Made by a program: the position numbers and the translations under genes. Shown here in pieces: positions 58,561-64,000 of a stretch of 64,000 nucleotides of DNA. This DNA is from Clostridiales bacterium (lineage in GTDB: Bacteria > Bacillota > Clostridia > Christensenellales > Borkfalkiaceae): NCBI GenBank assembly GCA_015055965.1, contig SVHG01000010.1, forward strand, positions 36,235 through 100,234, read 5' to 3'. The notes beneath the pieces were generated by a model that did not search any database, was not told the origin of the DNA, and saw nothing but the letters and a program-made list of their open reading frames with translations. The number at the start of each line of letters is the position of its first letter. Positions within the stretch are counted from its first letter, which is position 1.

Positions 58561-58623
58561 TACTGTCTAAAAAAGCCCTATGGAAAACGCCCTTAAGATA
58601 CCTTTTTGTTTTAAGTTAAGCAA

Positions 58624-59712
58624 TTATGCGTTGGGGTAAACGGTGTAGGGAACAAGAACTACTCCGTTAATTTCCGTACTAATATAGCTTTCTTCAACCC
58701 CTTTCATCATTTCGTTACCTTTAATAAAGTTACGAACGATTGCTGCGGTAGAAAGAGCCACCTCGTCGTCGTTAACAAGGCCTGCTGCAGAGATATAACC
58801 GCTATCAATAGCGTTCATTACAGAGTATGCTGCAAGCTCTTCTTCTTCGATTTCTTCACCGGCTCTTTCATTAATTAAAAGATCTCTTGCGTTAGCTTCA
58901 ATACCAACGGTGTAGAAGGGGATAAAGTTAGTAACTAATTTCTTATAGTTAAATTCCTTTTCACGAAGAGCAAGTAAAAGCTCAACGACTAAATCGTTAT
59001 TACCCGTAAGAATTAATTCGTAAGGGGGTTCGCCGGCCTCAGTCCAGCCTTCGTTAATAGCAGTAAAGGAAACCATTTCGATTTCGGGCTTTTCTGCTTC
59101 AACTAGTTTTGCGTTGATTTCGGGAACTAATAAAGAAGCTCCGCTGAATGCAATATAAGAAATCTTACCGTCTTTATTGCGGTCAAACTTATCGTAGTTA
59201 GCGGCTAAATCGCTAGCAATTTTTGTGCCTAAAACCTTGGTTAAAGAAGCGGTATCTACTGCTACGATAGCAACCTTTTCGTAAGATGAGCCAACAACGG
59301 GTACTGCAAGGGCAGCTTTAATAGCTAATGCAACTAAAGAGCTTTCGCAAATAAAGGTTACGGAAACCTCTTTTGCTTCAGCCGCCTTTACAATTGCAAC
59401 TGAAGGAGTAAGCTCGGTTGCGTAAACTACTAATGCAGAGCAACCCTTTTCAAGAGCGCTTTCAGCTAAGGTAAGCTGAGTAGCGGGGTTGTTTTCTGCG
59501 TCGTAGTCAACGTGGTCAATCTTTTCTATATAAGCGCCTCTGTCAAAAGCGTCTGCAATAGTTGCTTGGAACTGGTCGCAATCACCTTTTAACGCTCTTT
59601 CTGCACTATAATTTAGCCAAATAACGGAAACTTCAGTATCGTTAATAGAGCAAGCGGGGGCGATAGCTAAAATGGTAATTAAACTTAATAAAAGAGCAAT
59701 TAGTTTTTTCAT
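58624..59712 (-). CDS. MglB-like sugar-binding lipoprotein
   Basis: The 362-residue protein has a signal peptide and lipobox APAC. A type I periplasmic-binding fold follows (SVIWLNYSAERA, LESALEKGCSALVVY, a C-terminal SAAGLVNDDEVALSTAAIVRN). The loop DRNKDGKIS in the linker is the calcium site known from the galactose-binding protein MglB. It probably binds galactose or a galactoside. There are no ABC transporter genes next to it; a GPH symporter gene starts 14 bases upstream on the same strand, an unusual combination. Confidence 0.75.
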   Translation of the reverse strand: MKKLIALLLSLITILAIAPACSINDTEVSVIWLNYSAERALKGDCDQFQATIADAFDRGAYIEKIDHVDYDAENNPATQLTLAESALEKGCSALVVYATELTPSVAIVKAAEAKEVSVTFICESSLVALAIKAALAVPVVGSSYEKVAIVAVDTASLTKVLGTKIASDLAANYDKFDRNKDGKISYIAFSGASLLVPEINAKLVEAEKPEIEMVSFTAINEGWTEAGEPPYELILTGNNDLVVELLLALREKEFNYKKLVTNFIPFYTVGIEANARDLLINERAGEEIEEEELAAYSVMNAIDSGYISAAGLVNDDEVALSTAAIVRNFIKGNEMMKGVEESYISTEINGVVLVPYTVYPNA

Positions 59713-59726
59713 TTCACGTACCTCCC

Positions 59727-61175
59727 TTACTCAGCTTCAACCGCAGATTGAGCTGCGGGCACGCTTTTGCCGTGTTTTTCATCTAGCTCGTTATTCATCT
59801 TTTCTAAGGTCTTCTTGTCTAGGTTATAAACGATACCAAGACCAACGAATTGCATTAGAGCAGAGAATAGGAATAGGCCTGCAACTAGGTAACGAAGCTT
59901 AAGAGCAACTTCAAATAGCTGGTTACCTGCGTGGTATTCAGAATAACCTAAAGCAGCCATAACTAAAAGAACTAATGAGGGTCCAAGGCCTTGAGCAAGC
60001 TTTCTGAAGAAGGAGTGTAGTGAATATACCGTACCTTCGTCACGAGAGCCGGTCTTCCATTCGTTATAGTCGATAGCGTCGCCCATCATAGACCAAGAAA
60101 CGGTTGAGTAAATACCCATACCCAAGCTATTGATAAGCTGACAAACAACGTAAACGATAATACCCTTTCCATCGGGTGAAATACGTAAAACAAGCATTAG
60201 AACGCATGCAATAATACTGCAAAGAGCACCTAAGGTTGCAAGCTCCTTCTTACCGTATTTAGTAACTAATTTACGCGCTAAGGGTGTAAATAGTACGATA
60301 GGTATCATTTGGAATAGCATTACAACGCCTGAAATTTGAACGTTTTTAAAGTAAGATTGGAAAAGAACGGTTACCGCTGCAGTACCGCCTTGCATACCAA
60401 GGAACATACCCATAGCTGCAATAGTTGCGCCAACTGCGGGGCGGTTTTTCATAAAGTTGCCGAATGATTTTAAGATGTTAGTTTTAGGACCTTCTTCGCT
60501 AACCTTAACGTCGTCTAGAACGCGAATCTCGGTGGTTCTAATCATAAATTGGAAAGAGATAAATCCTAAAACGCCCATTATTAAAGCAGCAAGGAAAACT
60601 CTGGGACCAACTATATTGTTGTTTGCGTCGTAAATAATCATGGGAAGAATAACCATGGGAACCATGTTACCGACCATAGAGCCAACTGAACGCCAAGCAG
60701 AAAGAGAAGCTCTGTCTGCAGGGTCTTTAGAAATTAAAGATAGTAATGAACCGTAAGGAACGTTGGCAACCGTATAGAAGGCATCCCATACAACGTAACC
60801 TGCAATAAAGATTATAATCTTTGCAATTCTACCTGCATCCTGTAAGGGAATGAAGCAAAGCGCTCCTCCCACGATAAGCCCGATAGAGCCAAGCCAAATA
60901 TAGGCTAAAAACTTGTTACGCTTATATTTACGTTTATCTCTGTCTATAATAGAACCGATTAGGGGATCGTTGATAGCGTCCCATGCTTGAACTATTATAA
61001 GAAGTAAAGCGTAAAGAGCGGAATCCATTCTCATAAACTGAGTCCAGAAAATGATTAAGGTTGATTTTAAAGCGAAGCTCATGTTACAACCAAAGTCACC
61101 CGCAGCGTAAGAAAGGCAGTCAAGCATGCTAAATTTGCGATGCCCTTGTGCATCTAACACTTTTTCTTTTTTCAT
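59727..61175 (-). CDS. glycoside-pentoside-hexuronide (GPH) cation symporter
   Basis: The 482-residue protein has about 12 hydrophobic helices. Motifs of the GPH branch of MFS are seen in order: YAAGDFGCNM, AWDAINDPLIGSIIDR, VPYGSL-like ANVPYGSLLS and DPADRASLSAWR. It probably imports a galactoside or other oligosaccharide with H+ or Na+. It lies divergent from the GH2 enzyme gene, with matching function. Confidence 0.9.
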   Translation of the reverse strand: MKKEKVLDAQGHRKFSMLDCLSYAAGDFGCNMSFALKSTLIIFWTQFMRMDSALYALLLIIVQAWDAINDPLIGSIIDRDKRKYKRNKFLAYIWLGSIGLIVGGALCFIPLQDAGRIAKIIIFIAGYVVWDAFYTVANVPYGSLLSLISKDPADRASLSAWRSVGSMVGNMVPMVILPMIIYDANNNIVGPRVFLAALIMGVLGFISFQFMIRTTEIRVLDDVKVSEEGPKTNILKSFGNFMKNRPAVGATIAAMGMFLGMQGGTAAVTVLFQSYFKNVQISGVVMLFQMIPIVLFTPLARKLVTKYGKKELATLGALCSIIACVLMLVLRISPDGKGIIVYVVCQLINSLGMGIYSTVSWSMMGDAIDYNEWKTGSRDEGTVYSLHSFFRKLAQGLGPSLVLLVMAALGYSEYHAGNQLFEVALKLRYLVAGLFLFSALMQFVGLGIVYNLDKKTLEKMNNELDEKHGKSVPAAQSAVEAE

Positions 61176-61234
61176 ATTTTCTCCTCATATTTTTTTATTT
61201 GGTTTCTTTTAGTTTGAAACCGCACACTCGTTTA

Positions 61235-61262
61235 ATTATACCATATAAATAAAATATGTCAA
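61235..61262 (-). promoter_or_regulatory. promoter of the symporter and binding-protein operon
   Basis: On the minus strand, TTGACA (61262-61257), a 16-bp spacer and TATAAT (61240-61235). The leader has an inverted repeat, GGTTTC with GAAACC (61201-61221). Confidence 0.8.
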
Positions 61263-61362
61263 TAGTAAAATAAAAAAAGGTACAAAAATTTTTTTTTAAT
61301 AGTTAACGAATTATTAACGGTTATTTTTTTTAAAAACAAAGGCAGTTTTTTTAAAAAAGATA

Positions 61363-61424
61363 TTGACTACTTGCAAATTTTAATATATAATATATAAAGT
61401 TATGTATTCTTACCAAAATGGTAA
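61363..61424 (+). promoter_or_regulatory. promoter and palindromic operator of the GH2 gene
   Basis: TTGACT (61363-61368), a 17-bp spacer and TATAAT (61386-61391). Just past the expected start of transcription is the perfect palindrome TTACCAAAATGGTAA at 61410-61424. Confidence 0.8.
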
Positions 61425-61444
61425 AAATAGATTTGGAGGATAGA

Positions 61445-63712
61445 ATGAGAAAAATTATTAATTTTAACAAAAATTGGTCTTTTGCAAAGGATTGCGCAGA
61501 TATAAACGCAATTTGTGAAAACTGTGAAGTGGTAAATTTACCACATTCTTGGAACGCAGTAGACGGTCAAGACGGCGGTAACGATTATTTCCGCGGAACT
61601 TGTATTTATACTAAGTCTTTAGCAAAAAACGAATTACCCGAATATGGTAAATGCTTTATAGAAATTAGGGGCGCAAACTCTTCTGCCGATTTATACTTAA
61701 ACGGCAAAAAACTTGCTCATCACGACGGCGGTTATTCTACCTGGCGAGTTGATCTAACGAATGACTTAGAAGAAAGCAACGTGATTTCTATTGCCGTAGA
61801 CAACGCTCCTAACGAAACCGTTTATCCCCAGATGGCGGACTTTACCTTCTACGGCGGTTTATATCGTGACGTAAATCTTATTTGCGTGCCCGAAGCTCAC
61901 TTTGACCTTGAATATTACGGCGCGCCCGGTATTGCTATAACCCCCACTGTTAACGGCGAAAATGCAAGCGTAGCGGTAGAAGCTTACGTTAAGGGTGTAA
62001 GCGGAAGGGAGCAGTACCGCTTTACTATTTGCGATAAGGAAGGCAATCTTTTAGAGGTTAAGGAAAGCGATAAGCCCCAAGCTCAGTTTGAAATTTTGGG
62101 CGTTCGTAAATGGCACGGAAGAAAAGATCCTTATCTATACAGCGCTAAGGCAGAGATTATGGTAAACGGCGAAGCTATTGATGAGGTTAGCGCGCGCTTT
62201 GGTTGCAGAAGCTTTGAAATTGATCCCAACCGCGGATTTATTTTAAACGGCGAAGAATATCCCTTACGCGGTGTGTCACGCCATCAGGATAGATGGGGAT
62301 TAGGTAACGCTTTATTACCTGAACATCACGAAGAGGATATGGATTTAATATGTGAGGTTGGAGCAACGACTATTCGTCTTGCTCACTATCAGCACGATCA
62401 GTATTTTTATGATTTATGTGATGAAAGAGGTCTTGTTATTTGGGCAGAAATTCCTTACATTTCAAGACATATGCCCACCGGAAGAGAAAATACCATTTCT
62501 CAAATGAAGGAATTAGTATATCAAAACTACAATCACCCCTCAATCGTAGTATGGGGACTTTCTAACGAAATATCTATTGCCGGCTCTGATGACGATTTAT
62601 TAGAAAACCATCGTATCTTAAACGATTTAGTTCACGAAATGGATAAAACCCGTTTAACTACTATTGCAGCCGTTTCTATGTGTAAGATGGATGATCCCTA
62701 CTTACAAATTCCCGACGTAGTTTCTTACAACCACTATTTTGGTTGGTACGGTGGGGATACCGGCATGAACGGACCTTGGTTTGATAAATTCCACGCTATG
62801 CACCCCAATATTCCTATTGGCTGTTCAGAATACGGCTGTGAAGCATTAAATTGGCACAGCAGTAATCCCTTCCAAGGCGACTATACCGAAGAATATCAAG
62901 CGTATTACCACGAAGAGCTTATTAAACAGTTGTTTAGCCGTAAGTATTTATGGGCAACCCACGTTTGGAATATGTTCGATTTCGGCGCAGACGCTCGTGC
63001 AGAGGGTGGCGAAAACGGTCAAAACCACAAGGGATTGGTAACCTTTGACCGTAAATATAAAAAGGATTCATTCTACGCGTATAAGGCTTGGCTTTCAGAC
63101 GAGCCCTTCGTTCATCTTTGCGGAAAGAGATATATTGACCGTGTAGAAGACGTAACTAAGGTTACCGTATATTCTAACTTGCCCGAGGTTGAGCTTTTCG
63201 TTAACGGCGAAAGCGTTGGTAAGAAAACCGCTCCCGACCATTTCTTCTATTTTGAGGTTTCAAACGTTGGCGAAAGTGAAATCGTTGCAAAGGCCGGCGA
63301 ATTTACCGATAAGGGTATTATTCGCAAGGTAGAAGTATTTAACGAAGAATATCGCTTAAAGGAACAGGGTGCAATACTGAACTGGTTTGATATTGACGCT
63401 CCCGAAGGAAGATTTTCACTTAACGATAAGATTTCCGATATTATGAGCTGCTTTAGAGGAAAGCTTTGGTTTGCAGGTGTTGGTCTTATGATTAAAAAGA
63501 AGATGAACGCAGGTAAAAAGGATAAAGGCGAAAAGAAATCAGGTGGATTTGACGTTGATCTTAAGATGGATGGCGGTCTAATGCAAATGATGGGTGGCTT
63601 TACCGTTCTTCGCTTGGCTAGCATGATGGGTATGGCTAACGTTAACTTTACCAAAGAAGAACTTTTAAAGATGAATAAGAAGCTTAATCGTATTCGCAAA
63701 CCCAAAAAGTAA
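61445..63712 (+). CDS. glycoside hydrolase family 2 (beta-galactosidase-like)
   Basis: The start at 61445 follows GGAGG (61435-61439); an earlier ATG at 61418 sits in the operator. The product of about 755 residues has the jelly-roll sugar-binding domain (VVNLPHSWNAVDG, FYGGLYRDVNLI), an Ig-like middle and the TIM barrel. Catalytic residues are visible: the acid/base in VWGLSNEIS and the nucleophile in GCSEYGCEA. A C-terminal extension of about 80 residues, rich in Met and Lys, lies past the usual end. It probably cleaves beta-galactosides or glucuronides in the cytosol, next to a GPH importer. The missing signal peptide agrees with that. Confidence 0.92.
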   Translation: MRKIINFNKNWSFAKDCADINAICENCEVVNLPHSWNAVDGQDGGNDYFRGTCIYTKSLAKNELPEYGKCFIEIRGANSSADLYLNGKKLAHHDGGYSTWRVDLTNDLEESNVISIAVDNAPNETVYPQMADFTFYGGLYRDVNLICVPEAHFDLEYYGAPGIAITPTVNGENASVAVEAYVKGVSGREQYRFTICDKEGNLLEVKESDKPQAQFEILGVRKWHGRKDPYLYSAKAEIMVNGEAIDEVSARFGCRSFEIDPNRGFILNGEEYPLRGVSRHQDRWGLGNALLPEHHEEDMDLICEVGATTIRLAHYQHDQYFYDLCDERGLVIWAEIPYISRHMPTGRENTISQMKELVYQNYNHPSIVVWGLSNEISIAGSDDDLLENHRILNDLVHEMDKTRLTTIAAVSMCKMDDPYLQIPDVVSYNHYFGWYGGDTGMNGPWFDKFHAMHPNIPIGCSEYGCEALNWHSSNPFQGDYTEEYQAYYHEELIKQLFSRKYLWATHVWNMFDFGADARAEGGENGQNHKGLVTFDRKYKKDSFYAYKAWLSDEPFVHLCGKRYIDRVEDVTKVTVYSNLPEVELFVNGESVGKKTAPDHFFYFEVSNVGESEIVAKAGEFTDKGIIRKVEVFNEEYRLKEQGAILNWFDIDAPEGRFSLNDKISDIMSCFRGKLWFAGVGLMIKKKMNAGKKDKGEKKSGGFDVDLKMDGGLMQMMGGFTVLRLASMMGMANVNFTKEELLKMNKKLNRIRKPKK

Positions 63713-64000
63713 GCCTTATATGGGGCTCTTCCTAAAAAGTATTTGGAATAAAAGCGCCTATCTACGTCGTAATAGTGCAAAAACTTTACGTTTTAGCCTC
63801 GGTCATGTACGGCAAGTACAATCCCTTGCTAAATCCGCAGTTTTTTTCTCTTACTCGTATCTAAACGCTTTATCGCTACGCTTATTCTAAAATTCTTTTT
63901 TATCATCGCCCTTAGTTATAGCGGCGAAGCTTTATTATCCCTAAATTTGCACGGGTGCGAACATCATTTTGCGTAAGCAAAACATCATTTGAGTATCACT
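63713..64000 (+). other. window end without a gene, with a hairpin-bearing repeat at the edge
   Basis: No gene is seen. At the very end, ACATCATTT occurs twice (63961-63969, 63982-63990) around the hairpin TTTTGC-GTAA-GCAAAA (63967-63982). This looks like the start of a repeat array cut by the window. Confidence 0.5.

Noticed and set aside
63247..63780. Long minus-strand frame opposite the GH2 gene
   Set aside because: It is antisense to a confidently assigned gene, shows no family motif and has no binding site.
1..64000. Prophage, insertion sequence or tRNA gene
   Set aside because: I found no transposase, integrase, phage structural gene or tRNA cloverleaf on either strand.

Overview
The window comes from an AT-rich, endospore-forming, Gram-positive bacterium, most likely an uncultured gut-type member of the Clostridia. 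The evidence is spoIIR, a sleB-ypeB pair, a complete gerA-gerB-gerC germinant-receptor operon, many lipobox lipoproteins, AGGAGG-type ribosome binding sites, near-consensus sigma-A promoters and short T-tailed intrinsic terminators. I saw no rRNA, tRNA, transposase, prophage or CRISPR array.

Layout. 0-1.8 kb: a tight operon with the end of a tRNA adenine methyltransferase, rsmI and a flavodoxin-like reductase. 2.1-10.9 kb: a large phosphoesterase lipoprotein, an SPFH protein with an Arc-like partner, a GDPD lipoprotein and a membrane-anchored hydrolase. 11-16.2 kb: rdgB, a phosphodiesterase, a RimK-like ligase, then spoIIR, sleB and ypeB. 16.4-23.5 kb: a SecB-like protein, tldD-tldE, a GH43 lipoprotein, an HTH regulator and a PLD-type synthase. 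23.6-29.3 kb: a ferritin-like protein, a GNAT, an rfbB-like dehydratase, two membrane proteins and a YjjG-type HAD. 29.4-33.2 kb: gerABC. 33.5-38.8 kb: nucleoside salvage (deoC, deoD, deoB, cdd, pdp, tdk), a coherent pathway from deoxynucleosides to acetaldehyde and glyceraldehyde-3-phosphate. 39.1-43.9 kb: a PI-PLC-like protein, a small membrane protein, and an unusual cluster of a HAD nucleotidase-like protein, a GNAT/TrpRS-like fusion and a TIR/methyltransferase fusion. 43.9-49.9 kb: rubrerythrin with a structured leader, a patatin, and a shikimate operon (aroC, an aroA-aroE fusion, aroQ, aroK). 50-54.7 kb: a MacB-like ABC transporter, alkaline phosphatase and an SDR. 54.9-58.6 kb: a CitAB/DcuSR-like two-component system divergent from a SemiSWEET-like protein and a degenerate SGNH protein, then a candidate small RNA. 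58.6-63.7 kb: a galactoside locus with an MglB-like binding lipoprotein, a GPH symporter and a GH2 glycosidase.

The most interesting non-gene signals are (1) a 16-bp motif, GWTAATCGNNYTATAG, of which I located 22 copies in both orientations, mostly between genes but six inside reading frames; and (2) three hairpins spaced exactly 36 nt apart in the rubrerythrin leader, with an identical loop region and covarying stems. The most interesting protein-level candidate is the HAD, GNAT-TrpRS-like and TIR-methyltransferase cluster at 40.5-43.8 kb.

All functions are read from motifs by eye. No database or structure search was possible.
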